A stretch of 16,130 nucleotides of DNA from an uncultured Lachnospiraceae bacterium (GCA_947003375.1 CAMQOJ010000034.1:1-16130), one strand, 5' to 3'; numbered from the stretch's first letter, positions 6,240 through 13,490 are shown. Numbers and translations are program-made. Notes: a model not told the origin generated them from the sequence alone.

Positions 6240-7586
6240 TTACAGATTTTCGCTGCCTGTCCCGGCTTTCTCAAGCCGCTTCCGATACAGGATTCCCGTG
6301 ATGTCCGCCAGAATCCAGCCGATGGGGATGGCGGTCCAGATGCCGTACACCCCGATCCAGGGGACAGGAGCCAGCAGATAGGCCAGCAGAACCCTGGTTC
6401 CCAAAGAGATGACCGTGAGCACCAAAGACATCTCCGGCCTGTTGACGCCCCGGTAATATCCGTACAGCAGGAACAATATGCCGATGCCGCAGTAGAAGGC
6501 CCCCTCGATCCGCAGATACCCCACGCCCACGGCGATGATCTCCGCCTCCCCGGGGCTGACGAATATCATCATCAGATAGCGGGCGGACAGGAAGATCAGC
6601 AGGGACACCGCCAGGCAGAATGCCATGGACACCCGCAGGGCGCTCCCCATCCCCTGCTTCACCCGGTCGTCCCGGCCTGCGCCGTGATTCTGGGAGATGA
6701 ACAGCGAGAAGGCGTTGCCGAATTCCTGGGCGGGCATATAGGCGAAGGAGTCGATCTTCACAGCCGCGGCGAAGGCCGCCATCACCACAGGGCCGAAGCT
6801 GTTCACCAGCCCCTGGATCATCAGGATGCCGAAGTTCATGACGGACTGCTGGACGGAGGAGGAGAAGGCGAAGCGCAGGATCTCCGCCATGGAGGCCTTC
6901 TCCCCGCCCTCCTGGCGCCTGTGGAAGCGCAGTCTGGGCTCTCTGATCCAGGTGTAGGCCATGAGGCCTATGCCCGATACGGCCTGGGCGATCACCGTGG
7001 CCGCCGCCGCGCCGCCTATCCCCCAGTGGAAGACCATGACGAAGACCAGGTCCAGCACGATGTTCAAGAGCGCGGTGCTGCCCAGGAAATACAGCGGCGC
7101 CACGGAATTGCCCACGGCCCGCAGCAGGTAGGCGAAGTAATTATAGAGGAAGACAAAGACAAGGCCCATGAAGATGATCCACACATAGCTGTGCATCATT
7201 TCCATCAGCTCGCCGGGGGTCCGCAGGAGGCGCAGGATTGGGCGGCAGAACGCCATCACCAGGAGGTTCAGGGCTACGGTGACCCCGCCGATCAGCAGGA
7301 AGGACAGCCGCATTGTGCTCTTCATGCGGGCCTCCTCCTTCCGGCCGAAATAGTAGGAGAACAGTGCGCCGCTGCCCATGGCCATGCCGATTAGGATGGA
7401 AGTCAGGAATGTCATCAAAGTGTAGGCGCTTCCCACCGCCGCCAGCGCGTCCGGCCCCAGGAAGCGGCCCACGATCAGGGTGTCCGCGATATTATAAAAC
7501 TGCTGCAAGAGGTTGCCCAGTATCATGGGGCCTGCGAACAGCAGCATGTTTTTGGTTACGTTTCCTTGTGTCAGGTCTTTTTTCAT
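6240..7586 (-). CDS. MATE-family multidrug/Na+ efflux transporter
   Basis: A 448-residue, twelve-helix membrane protein of the MATE family (NorM/DinF-like), exporters driven by Na+ or H+ gradients; the substrate cannot be told from sequence. The N-terminus (MLLFAGPMILGNLLQQFYNIADTLIVGRFLG) carries the family's typical first helix and following loop, and the second half repeats the fold with QSVMNFGILMIQGLVNSFGPVVMAAF. Length is normal. ATG 7586 comes four bases after the stop of a small upstream gene, with no strong Shine-Dalgarno of its own, so translation is probably coupled. It shares its - strand promoter (8049-8077) with two small genes and ends at the terminator at 6161-6193. Confidence 0.92.
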   Translation of the reverse strand: MKKDLTQGNVTKNMLLFAGPMILGNLLQQFYNIADTLIVGRFLGPDALAAVGSAYTLMTFLTSILIGMAMGSGALFSYYFGRKEEARMKSTMRLSFLLIGGVTVALNLLVMAFCRPILRLLRTPGELMEMMHSYVWIIFMGLVFVFLYNYFAYLLRAVGNSVAPLYFLGSTALLNIVLDLVFVMVFHWGIGGAAAATVIAQAVSGIGLMAYTWIREPRLRFHRRQEGGEKASMAEILRFAFSSSVQQSVMNFGILMIQGLVNSFGPVVMAAFAAAVKIDSFAYMPAQEFGNAFSLFISQNHGAGRDDRVKQGMGSALRVSMAFCLAVSLLIFLSARYLMMIFVSPGEAEIIAVGVGYLRIEGAFYCGIGILFLLYGYYRGVNRPEMSLVLTVISLGTRVLLAYLLAPVPWIGVYGIWTAIPIGWILADITGILYRKRLEKAGTGSENL

Positions 7587-7590
7587 TTTA

Positions 7591-7773
7591 TCAGTCTTTT
7601 ATCCTGTCCAGTTCCGTCAGGTTGATGCCCGATGCGGTCAATATCACTTTCAGTTCCACATATCTCTCATGCATTTCGCGATATGCATCGGAATCTTTGT
7701 CGGACAATTTCATATAACGCTGCAGCCTGGAAAATTCTTCTACGTTCCTTTGCAGCATTTCTTTTTCGCTCAT
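7591..7773 (-). CDS. Small conserved-looking protein, paralog of the 7807-7998 product
   Basis: A 60-residue charged protein with no membrane segment, predicted mostly helical. Its last 25 residues share 12 identities with the neighbouring 63-residue product, including Y..LK.IL, G.NLT, and D.IK near the C-terminus; both also carry QRYM around residues 18-22. AAGGGGGAGCC just ahead of ATG is a good ribosome site. It lies 33 bp downstream of its paralog and four bases upstream of the MATE start, so the three form one operon. I do not recognise the family. Paralogy and strong Shine-Dalgarno sequences make it a real gene rather than a chance frame; function is unknown. Confidence 0.75.
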   Translation of the reverse strand: MSEKEMLQRNVEEFSRLQRYMKLSDKDSDAYREMHERYVELKVILTASGINLTELDRIKD

Positions 7774-7806
7774 ATGGCTCCCCCTTGATTTCTTTTATAC
7801 AAGCGC

Positions 7807-7998
7807 TTATTCTTTTATTTCATCGATATCTGTCAGGTTCACCCCCGCTACATTCAGAATCGCTTTCAGCGCAAGGTACTCCTTTTTCAATTCGGCGTAT
7901 GTCTCGGCTGCGTTCTCTTTTCGGGCCAGAAGCATGTACCTCTGGATTTTCTTTAAATCATCAATGGCAGCTTTCGCGATTTCGAGACCGTTTGGCAT
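7807..7998 (-). CDS. Small conserved-looking protein, first gene of the MATE operon
   Basis: A 63-residue soluble, helix-rich protein: charged N-terminal half (LEIAKAAIDDLKKIQRYM) followed by a YAELKKEYLALKAILNVAG helix and an NLTDIDEIKE end. It is paralogous to the next gene (12 of the last 25 residues identical). AGGTG six bases before the ATG supports the start. It is the first gene after the - strand promoter at 8049-8077, leaving a leader of about 45 bases. No catalytic motif, signal peptide or cysteines are visible. The tandem duplication beside a transporter could mean a regulatory or accessory role, but that is only suggested by position. Confidence 0.75.
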   Translation of the reverse strand: MPNGLEIAKAAIDDLKKIQRYMLLARKENAAETYAELKKEYLALKAILNVAGVNLTDIDEIKE

Positions 7999-8048
7999 AT
8001 GATCACCTGCTTTCTGAAATGCCGTTTCATTGTTTCTGTGACACTTTT

Positions 8049-8077
8049 ATCATAACAGATTTCCGGAAGGGTGTAAA
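8049..8077 (-). promoter_or_regulatory. Promoter of the small-protein/MATE operon
   Basis: On the - strand, TTTACA (8072-8077), a 17-bp spacer and TATGAT (8049-8054): each element 5 of 6 to consensus. Transcription would start near 8042, ahead of the gene ending its start codon at 7998. An imperfect inverted repeat CTGTGA-N11-TAACAG (8036-8058) covers the -10 and could be an operator. Confidence 0.7.
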
Positions 8078-8101
8078 GGCTTTCGGAATCGGAAATGGCG
8101 A

Positions 8102-8130
8102 TTGCAAACGGCTGTGGGTGCGGTTATAAT
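8102..8130 (+). promoter_or_regulatory. Promoter of the envelope two-component operon
   Basis: TTGCAA (8102-8107), a 17-bp spacer and a consensus TATAAT (8125-8130). It points away from the - strand promoter, with the -35 elements about 25 bp apart, so the two transcription units are divergent from a shared control region. The leader to ATG 8241 would be about 100 bases. Confidence 0.7.
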
Positions 8131-8240
8131 GAAGAGGGGCGGCCCGGTTTGTAGCAAAAATGATGCATTGGTGGGTTATGATAGCAATCATGATCGGGGG
8201 GAATTCGTTTTCCATGACGAGACAGGCGGAGGACATGTCA

Positions 8241-9344
8241 ATGGGGAAAAAGAGGACAGCGATTATGGTCGCGTGCATGCTGGCCTGCGGGGGATGCCTG
8301 GCGCATCCGGCGAAGGTCCGGGCCCGGGAGGAATCCATTGCGCTGCTGGTGCAGCAGTATGAGGCCTATCGGGAGGCTTTCGAGGCCATTGGATCTGTGG
8401 CGGACGTGGAGGAAGCGGGATATGACATCATCGAGGAGCAGCGGTTCCCGGTGCAATTGGAGACCTTCGGCGAGGAGCAGGTGGAGCTGGTGCCCATCCT
8501 GCACAGGGAGTACCACAGGCTGGCGATTCTGATCGTGGACGGCAGCGGGAACGTGCTGTTCAAGACCAACCAGCTGGAGACCAACTACAAATATCCGGGG
8601 CAGCTTTCCCAGCCCACCAAAAGCCTGGAATCCGTATCCTTTCAGGAGCTGGACCACGACGGGCTGACGGACATCGTATTGATCACCGTATGCGAGAACG
8701 ACGCCGGGGACTACGCGGGGAAAAGCTACAGGGTGGGGGACGTGCTGTTCCAGCGGGACGGGGACTTCTACCGGGACTGGCGGGTGTCGGACAAGATAAA
8801 CCGCTTCAGCATGAACAAGAGCGCGGACTTCATCGCCTCCTATGTGGGGGAGGGGAAGTCCACGGAGATCCTTTATACCGCCACCACCCTGAAGGAGCTG
8901 CAGGAGCACGGCTTCCAGCTGGTGCGGGAGCACAGCTACACCATAGAGTTCGAGAAGCAGGGCAGCCTCCTGGTGGCCCCGGGCTTCATCACCATGGCGG
9001 ATTACGATGTGTTCATGATCTACCTGGTGAACGGGGAGGGGGACATCGTCTGGAGCTTCCAGCCCATGGAGGATTACGACAACCTCTACGCCCTGAAGGG
9101 AATGGTCTGCCGGGACGTGGACGGGGACGGCATGAAGGACGTGGTGGTGCTGGCCAGGTACAGCTATGCCGGCCCGGAGGGGGAGCAGCTGATCGACACG
9201 AAATGCGACATCTACTACCAGCGCACGGACGGGTTCCAGGCGGAGGAGGACTTCGGGGAAATCTATCAGTGCACCGAGGAGGATACCATGGAGGAGCTGG
9301 TGGAGATCATCAGAGAATACTGGGGGTGGCCAAAAGAGGAATGA
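8241..9344 (+). CDS. Secreted or lipid-anchored VCBS/FG-GAP-like protein
   Basis: A 367-residue exported protein. The N-terminus (MGKKRTAIMVACMLACGGC) is a signal sequence whose cysteines suggest, without a perfect lipobox, lipid attachment; signal peptidase I cleavage after KVRA is the alternative. Two segments, LDHDGLTDIVLI and DVDGDGMKDVVVLARY, match the Asp/Gly calcium-binding loop plus strand of VCBS/FG-GAP repeats, suggesting a partial beta-propeller outside the membrane. ATG 8241 is chosen because GGAGG lies eight bases upstream and the signal peptide starts there; earlier in-frame ATGs from 8160 lack ribosome sites. Its TGA overlaps the response-regulator ATG (ATGA at 9341-9344), so the two are coupled. 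That layout suggests it senses or modulates something for the adjacent kinase; the ligand is unknown. Confidence 0.75.
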   Translation: MGKKRTAIMVACMLACGGCLAHPAKVRAREESIALLVQQYEAYREAFEAIGSVADVEEAGYDIIEEQRFPVQLETFGEEQVELVPILHREYHRLAILIVDGSGNVLFKTNQLETNYKYPGQLSQPTKSLESVSFQELDHDGLTDIVLITVCENDAGDYAGKSYRVGDVLFQRDGDFYRDWRVSDKINRFSMNKSADFIASYVGEGKSTEILYTATTLKELQEHGFQLVREHSYTIEFEKQGSLLVAPGFITMADYDVFMIYLVNGEGDIVWSFQPMEDYDNLYALKGMVCRDVDGDGMKDVVVLARYSYAGPEGEQLIDTKCDIYYQRTDGFQAEEDFGEIYQCTEEDTMEELVEIIREYWGWPKEE

Positions 9345-9994
9345 TCAAGATACTGATTGTAGACGATGAAAAGTCCATCTGCGACCTGATAGACATCAAC
9401 CTTTCCGCGGCGGGATACCACTGCAGGAGCGTACAGGACGGGCTGGAAGCCATTGACCTGATCGAGTCGGAGAATTTCGACTTGATCCTTCTGGACATCA
9501 TGCTGCCCGGGGCGGACGGCTTCGACATCATGGAGTACATCAGGCCCATGCGGATTCCCGTGATATTTATTACGGCGAAGCATGAAGTCAGGGACAGGGT
9601 CAAGGGGCTGAAGCTGGGGGCGGAGGACTATCTGGTGAAGCCCTTCGACGTGGTGGAGCTGGTGGCCCGGGTGGAGGTGGTGCTGCGGCGCTACAACAAG
9701 ACAGAGACCACCCTCACCGCCGGGGACGTGGTGGTGGACACGGAGGCCAGGAAGGTGACCAAGGCCGGGAAGCCCGTGATCCTCACCAACAAGGAGTACG
9801 GCCTGCTGGTGCTGTTCATCAGCAACAAGAACATCGCCCTGTTCCGGGAGAACCTCTATGAGAAGGTGTGGGGGGACGAGTACCTGGCGGACAGCCGGAC
9901 CCTGGACCTCCATGTCCAGAGGCTGCGCCGGAAGATGGGCTGGGAGGAGAACCTGGTGGCCGTGTACAAGGTGGGCTACAGGCTGGAGATCTGA
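9341..9994 (+). CDS. OmpR/PhoB-family response regulator
   Basis: A 217-residue DNA-binding response regulator. The receiver domain (1-~118) has the acidic pocket VDDE near the start, phospho-acceptor D52 in LLDIMLP, T78 in FITAK and K100 in LVKPFD, so it should be phosphorylatable. The C-terminal winged helix (about 125-215) shows the recognition helix region SRTLDLHVQRLRRKMG and the closing wing YKVGYRLEI, typical of OmpR/PhoB. The start overlaps the upstream gene's stop, and the kinase follows two bases after the stop, so the pair is certain from context. OmpR-family dimers bind direct repeats about 11 bp apart; six such repeats lie at 12420-12485, before the amidase of the same cluster, a likely target. 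Confidence 0.95.
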   Translation: MIKILIVDDEKSICDLIDINLSAAGYHCRSVQDGLEAIDLIESENFDLILLDIMLPGADGFDIMEYIRPMRIPVIFITAKHEVRDRVKGLKLGAEDYLVKPFDVVELVARVEVVLRRYNKTETTLTAGDVVVDTEARKVTKAGKPVILTNKEYGLLVLFISNKNIALFRENLYEKVWGDEYLADSRTLDLHVQRLRRKMGWEENLVAVYKVGYRLEI

Positions 9995-9996
9995 GC

Positions 9997-11598
9997 ATGA
10001 AGTTTGTATACAAGATTTTGCTGTGGACGATCATCATCATGGCTGTGGCCTTTGGGCTCAGCGGGTATCTCTTCGTGGACTCCGTCTTCCAGAAATCCAT
10101 GGAGCGGGAGGTGGCCCAGGCCCTGGACGGCAGCAATATCCTGCGGTTCGCCTTTGAGACGGCGGCCCTGAACATCCCCACGAAGTACAATGTGCTCCAG
10201 GACGTGGCAGTGGAGCAGATCGGGGGCAAGCTGGAGAGCAGCGGCCAGGGCACGGAGCGGTATCTGCGCCTGTCCAATGAGGAGAGGGAGGCGCTCTACC
10301 AGAGCAACGGCTTCGCCCAGGACACCGGCCTGCTCCAGCAGATCGGCGAGGAGACCAAAATCTGGCAGGTAGTCCGGCAGGAGGGGCGCTACTATGTCCA
10401 CACGGGGATCATGGTGGACGCGCTGGACAGGAACCTGTACCTGGAGACCCTGGAGGACGTGACGGAGGTGTTCGAGGAGCGCGCCATGGGCTTCGCCGTC
10501 TATCGGCGGGTGACCCTGGCCATGCTGGCGTGCAGCTCCATCGTCATGTTCCTCATCTGTACCTGGCTCGCCAAGCCCATCCGCCTGCTCACCGGCGCCA
10601 CCAGGCGCATGGCCCAGGGGGACTACAGCTACCGGGCCAGGAAGGTCAGCAGCGATGAGCTGGGCCAGCTCACCGTGGACTTCAACAGCATGGCCAATGT
10701 GCTGGAGGACACCATCGGAGAATTGCAGGAGGCAGTTCGGTCCAGGGAGGACTTCATCGCCGCCTTCGCCCATGAATTGAAGACACCATTGACTTCCATC
10801 ATCGGCTACGCGGACCTCCTGCGGTCCAGGAAACTGGACGAGGAGAAGCACTTCCTCTCGTCCAACTACATCTACACAGAGGGGAAGCGCCTGGAGAACA
10901 TGTCCTTCCGCCTGCTGGACATCATCGTCACCAAGCGGGAGGCCATCGATCCCCAGCCCGTGGCGGCAAAGGTGCTCTTCCAATACCTGAAGGACATGTT
11001 CGCCGGGAACAAGGAGCAGAGGATTCGGTTCGCCTTCGGCAGCGGCACCGTATACGCGGAGGCAAATCTCCTGAAATCCGTCCTGCTGAACCTGGTGGAC
11101 AATGCCTGCAAGGCGTCCAGCGAGGGCGGCCTGGTGGAGGTGCTGGGGAGGCGCCTGGAGGACGCCTACGCCTTCCAGGTGAAGGACTACGGCGTGGGCA
11201 TCCCCGAGGAGGAGCTGATGAAGGTCACCGAGGCCTTCTACATGGTGGACAAGTCCCGCTCCCGCAGCAGGAACGGGGCGGGACTGGGCCTTGCGCTGTG
11301 CGTGGAGATCCTGCGGCTCCATGACAGCGAGCTGGAGATAGAGAGCAGGATGGGAGAGGGCACCTGCATCAGCTTTGTCATTCCTGACAAAAAGGGAGAG
11401 GCCGGGGCGGACGGAGCCCGGAGGCAGAACGCGGAGGAGACCCTCCTGCGGAATGAGATAGCCCACAAGGCCCTGCGGGAGACACAGGCCGGGACAGAAA
11501 AAGAAAGTGCCGGACAGGAACAGGGCGAAGCCCCACGGCAGGGGGCAGAGGGGGATGCGGAGGATGAAGATGACGAAAAAGAACTGGGAGAAGCTTAG
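9997..11598 (+). CDS. Membrane sensor histidine kinase with acidic C-terminal tail
   Basis: A 533-residue kinase. A first membrane helix (about 5-25), an extracytoplasmic sensor region of about 145 residues and a second helix (about 173-192, LAMLACSSIVMFLICTWLA) precede a HAMP domain. The HisKA helix AFAHELKTPLTSIIGY contains the phospho-acceptor H259. The ATPase domain has the N-box N365/D368/N369 (NLVDNACKAS), G1 box D397 (DYGVGI) and G2 box GAGLGLAL. The catalytic core ends near residue 464 (SFVIPD). A 69-residue low-complexity tail rich in E, A, G and Q follows (ending DAEDEDDEKELGEA), unusual for the class. Its last 29 bases overlap the next gene's start in another frame. It sits directly after the response regulator and should phosphorylate it. 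Confidence 0.94.
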   Translation: MKFVYKILLWTIIIMAVAFGLSGYLFVDSVFQKSMEREVAQALDGSNILRFAFETAALNIPTKYNVLQDVAVEQIGGKLESSGQGTERYLRLSNEEREALYQSNGFAQDTGLLQQIGEETKIWQVVRQEGRYYVHTGIMVDALDRNLYLETLEDVTEVFEERAMGFAVYRRVTLAMLACSSIVMFLICTWLAKPIRLLTGATRRMAQGDYSYRARKVSSDELGQLTVDFNSMANVLEDTIGELQEAVRSREDFIAAFAHELKTPLTSIIGYADLLRSRKLDEEKHFLSSNYIYTEGKRLENMSFRLLDIIVTKREAIDPQPVAAKVLFQYLKDMFAGNKEQRIRFAFGSGTVYAEANLLKSVLLNLVDNACKASSEGGLVEVLGRRLEDAYAFQVKDYGVGIPEEELMKVTEAFYMVDKSRSRSRNGAGLGLALCVEILRLHDSELEIESRMGEGTCISFVIPDKKGEAGADGARRQNAEETLLRNEIAHKALRETQAGTEKESAGQEQGEAPRQGAEGDAEDEDDEKELGEA

Positions 11599-12403
11599 CC
11601 TGTTTCTGATCCCTCTGGCGGCGGTCATCGTAGGGCTGGCCGTGTGGGGGCCCGAGGCGCTGGCCAGATACCGGGACAAGGCCATCCTGAACCAGATCCA
11701 GGCCCAGGAGACCCATACCGGGACGGAAGGATACCGCTATTCCCTGGGCGCCAACGAAAAGGTGTACATCCTCTCCAAATGCCTGAACAACCAGATCCTG
11801 CCGGAGAGCGAACAGAACGCCATGACGCGGAACGGCCTGGACTATGAGAACCTGACGGGCATCTACGCCTTCGTGGCCAATAAGAAGGACGCCTCCGGCC
11901 AGGACGTGGAGGAGAGCGCGGGGATCCAGTTGGCCAACCGGGGCCTGGCGGAGCTGAAGGAGCGGGGGATACTGCCGGAGGGCATCCAGGAGCTGGCGGA
12001 GGACTCCTACAGCGCCGTGCTGTATTCCGCCATCGATGTGCCGGATCCCCAGAACAATGTGCTGGTCTGGAAGATCAGCCTGGATACCAGCCTGCAGAAT
12101 GCCAACAAGGAGAACCGCCTGCTGGACGCCTATGTGGACGCGGACACGGGCAAGATATACGAATTCTACGCCCGGACGGGAATCTCCTCCTGGGAGGCAG
12201 TGGACGCGGACGGCATGGCGGCCGCCTGGGCGGAGTACATGGAGCTGGGGGAGCCGCAGGAGTACGGGAACATCAACCCCCTGTCGGAGAATACCCCCTA
12301 CTTCAGGAAGTATACCTTCTCCGGGATGGAGAAGGAGGACGTGGTGGCCACTGTGGGATATTATGAGGGGATCAACGAGCTGTACCTGAAAATCTCGAAG
12401 TAG
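11570..12403 (+). CDS. Membrane-anchored extracytoplasmic protein, weakly PepSY-like
   Basis: A 277-residue protein with a single N-terminal signal-anchor (about 9-27, LSLFLIPLAAVIVGLAVWG) and the rest outside the membrane. YVDADTGKIYEFYARTG near residue 190 resembles the strand-turn-strand of PepSY-type domains, which also make up YycI/YycH-like regulators of cell-wall kinases; this is similarity of pattern only. ATG 11570 is chosen because GGAGG lies six bases upstream; ATG 11564 and 11555 are alternatives without room for a ribosome site. The start lies inside the last 29 bases of the kinase gene, so the two are translationally coupled. Its place after regulator and kinase and before an amidase resembles walRK-yycHI layouts, suggesting it modulates the kinase. 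No family is firmly recognised. Confidence 0.7.
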   Translation: MTKKNWEKLSLFLIPLAAVIVGLAVWGPEALARYRDKAILNQIQAQETHTGTEGYRYSLGANEKVYILSKCLNNQILPESEQNAMTRNGLDYENLTGIYAFVANKKDASGQDVEESAGIQLANRGLAELKERGILPEGIQELAEDSYSAVLYSAIDVPDPQNNVLVWKISLDTSLQNANKENRLLDAYVDADTGKIYEFYARTGISSWEAVDADGMAAAWAEYMELGEPQEYGNINPLSENTPYFRKYTFSGMEKEDVVATVGYYEGINELYLKISK

Positions 12404-12419
12404 GCGGGACGCATCCCCT

Positions 12420-12485
12420 TGTTACAACTTTGATACAAAAAAGATAAAGACCGGATACAGAAAAGATGTCACTTTGATGTGGCCG
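12420..12485 (+). repeat. Six 11-bp direct repeats, probable response-regulator binding array
   Basis: Cut into 11-mers from 12420, the sequence reads TGTTACAACTT, TGATACAAAAA, AGATAAAGACC, GGATACAGAAA, AGATGTCACTT, TGATGTGGCCG. The conserved core (GATACA or a variant) falls at 12421, 12432, 12443, 12454, 12465 and 12476, exactly one helical turn apart. OmpR/PhoB-family regulators bind tandem sites with this 11-bp period. The array ends about 5 bp before a -10 (12491-12496) and lies in the amidase leader, so it would act as an activator site substituting for a missing -35. Which regulator binds is inferred from the neighbouring gene. Confidence 0.75.
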
Positions 12486-12490
12486 TCCTC

Positions 12491-12496
12491 TATACT
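12491..12496 (+). promoter_or_regulatory. -10 element of the amidase promoter, no matching -35
   Basis: TATACT at 12491-12496 is a good -10. The hexamer 17 bp upstream (GTCACT, 12468-12473) is a poor -35 and lies inside the repeat array, the usual layout of promoters activated by PhoB-type regulators. The start would be near 12503, about 28 bases before the ATG. Confidence 0.55.
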
Positions 12497-12530
12497 GTAC
12501 CTGACACACATGGGAAGAGGGGGCGGAAAC

Positions 12531-13316
12531 ATGGGCGCACAGGGCGGCAGAGGACAGAGGCGGAGGATGAGGAGGCTGACGGGAACGGCATTGTTCGTGG
12601 CAGCTTTCTTTTTGTCTGCCGCCCTGGCGGGAAAGGGGTGCTTCCTGCTGGTGGACAAATGTATCAGCGCCTTTGCCCGCGGCTCCTCCGGGGAAGAGGG
12701 GGCAGCGGTGGAGGCAGACGCCGGAGAGCCGGGCGGCATCGTCATGGTGAACGATGAGGCGGGGCCCACGGGGCTGGTGGCCATCGATGCCGGGCACGGC
12801 GGGGAGGACGATGGCTGCTACCGGGACGGCGTGTCGGAGGCCAGGGTCAATCTGGAGCTGGCGAAGGGCCTCTCCGGGAAGCTCCAGGAGCTGGGCATCG
12901 ACACCGTGATGCTGCGGGAGGACGACGAGAGCCTGCCCTCTCTGGAGGAGCGGGTGAAAGCGGCGGAGGCGGCGGGAGCGGACATCTTCGTCAGCATCCA
13001 CCAGAACGCCTACGACGGCACCCAGGCCGGGGTGTCCGGCATCGAGACCTGGTACTGCGGGAACCTGGCGGACAGCGGCCGCCTGGCCGGGCTGGTGCAC
13101 AAGGGGGCGGTGGAGAAGACAGGGGCCGTGGACAGGGGGACGCAGGAGACGGACGAGCTGTATGTAATCCGCTACGCGCCCATGCCCTCCTGCCTGATAG
13201 AGACATCCTTCCTGTCCGACAGCGCGGAGCGCCGGGCCATCACCTCCCCGGCCTACCAGGACAAGCTGGTGGAGGGGATGGCGCAGGGCATCGCGGAGTA
13301 CCTCGGCGCAAAATGA
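12531..13316 (+). CDS. N-acetylmuramoyl-L-alanine amidase (Amidase_3)
   Basis: A 261-residue zinc amidase that cuts the bond between N-acetylmuramic acid and L-alanine in peptidoglycan. A basic N-terminus (RGQRRRMRR) and hydrophobic segment (about 16-34) form a signal peptide or membrane anchor; a short linker follows to the catalytic domain (about 80-261). Zinc ligands and catalytic residue are in place: DAGHGG (H89), VNLELA (E109), SIHQNAY (H157) and CLIETSFLSD (E224). ATG 12531 has AGGGGG upstream and begins the signal sequence. No cell-wall binding domain is present. The gene lies 127 bp after the preceding gene, with the 11-bp repeat array between, so it appears separately controlled. 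CwlD and other Amidase_3 members fit by size; the exact role, vegetative or sporulation, cannot be decided from sequence. Confidence 0.92.
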   Translation: MGAQGGRGQRRRMRRLTGTALFVAAFFLSAALAGKGCFLLVDKCISAFARGSSGEEGAAVEADAGEPGGIVMVNDEAGPTGLVAIDAGHGGEDDGCYRDGVSEARVNLELAKGLSGKLQELGIDTVMLREDDESLPSLEERVKAAEAAGADIFVSIHQNAYDGTQAGVSGIETWYCGNLADSGRLAGLVHKGAVEKTGAVDRGTQETDELYVIRYAPMPSCLIETSFLSDSAERRAITSPAYQDKLVEGMAQGIAEYLGAK

Positions 13317-13336
13317 AGCGGTTTTTGAAATAATCC

Positions 13337-13365
13337 TTGCGATCTGTGCAAAACTGTGCTACAAT
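13337..13365 (+). promoter_or_regulatory. Promoter of the tRNA cluster
   Basis: TTGCGA (13337-13342), a 17-bp spacer and TACAAT (13360-13365) with TG one base upstream (extended -10). It lies 29 bp before tRNA-Tyr. I found no comparable promoter directly ahead of the complete tRNA-Leu, so both may be transcribed from here. Confidence 0.75.
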
Positions 13366-13375
13366 TTTCTTTGTT

Positions 13376-13391
13376 CAGGGCGATGGCCCTG
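13376..13391 (+). other. Leader hairpin just upstream of tRNA-Tyr
   Basis: CAGGGC and GCCCTG form a perfect 6-bp stem with a GATG loop, ending three bases before the tRNA 5' end. It may guide 5' processing or protect the precursor, or be incidental. Confidence 0.4.
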
Positions 13392-13394
13392 CAT

Positions 13395-13476
13395 GGATGG
13401 GTTCCCGAGTGGCCAAAGGGGACAGACTGTAAATCTGCTGCAAATTGCTTCGGTGGTTCGAATCCACCCCCATCCA
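13395..13476 (+). tRNA. tRNA-Tyr (anticodon GUA)
   Basis: An 82-nt class-II tRNA with a long variable arm. Acceptor GGATGGG pairs with CCCATCC; the T arm is GGTGG-TTCGAAT-CCACC; the anticodon GTA is at 13429-13431; the discriminator is A; no CCA is encoded. The outermost anticodon-stem pair (A27, C43) is a mismatch, tolerated in many tRNAs. Confidence 0.95.
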
Positions 13477-13490
13477 TTTATGGAACATAG

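Noticed and set aside
6210..7394. Long + strand open frame (394 codons) opposite the MATE gene
   Set aside because: It is histidine- and glutamine-rich with no domain and is the antisense image of a clear membrane transporter; GC-rich genes leave such shadows.
8160..8240. Upstream ATG starts of the VCBS-like gene from 8160
   Set aside because: No ribosome site, and they would place 27 mostly non-basic residues ahead of a clear signal peptide starting at 8241.
12420..12485. Regular repeats as a CRISPR array
   Set aside because: Units are 11 bp with no spacers, lie at a promoter, and no cas gene is in the window.
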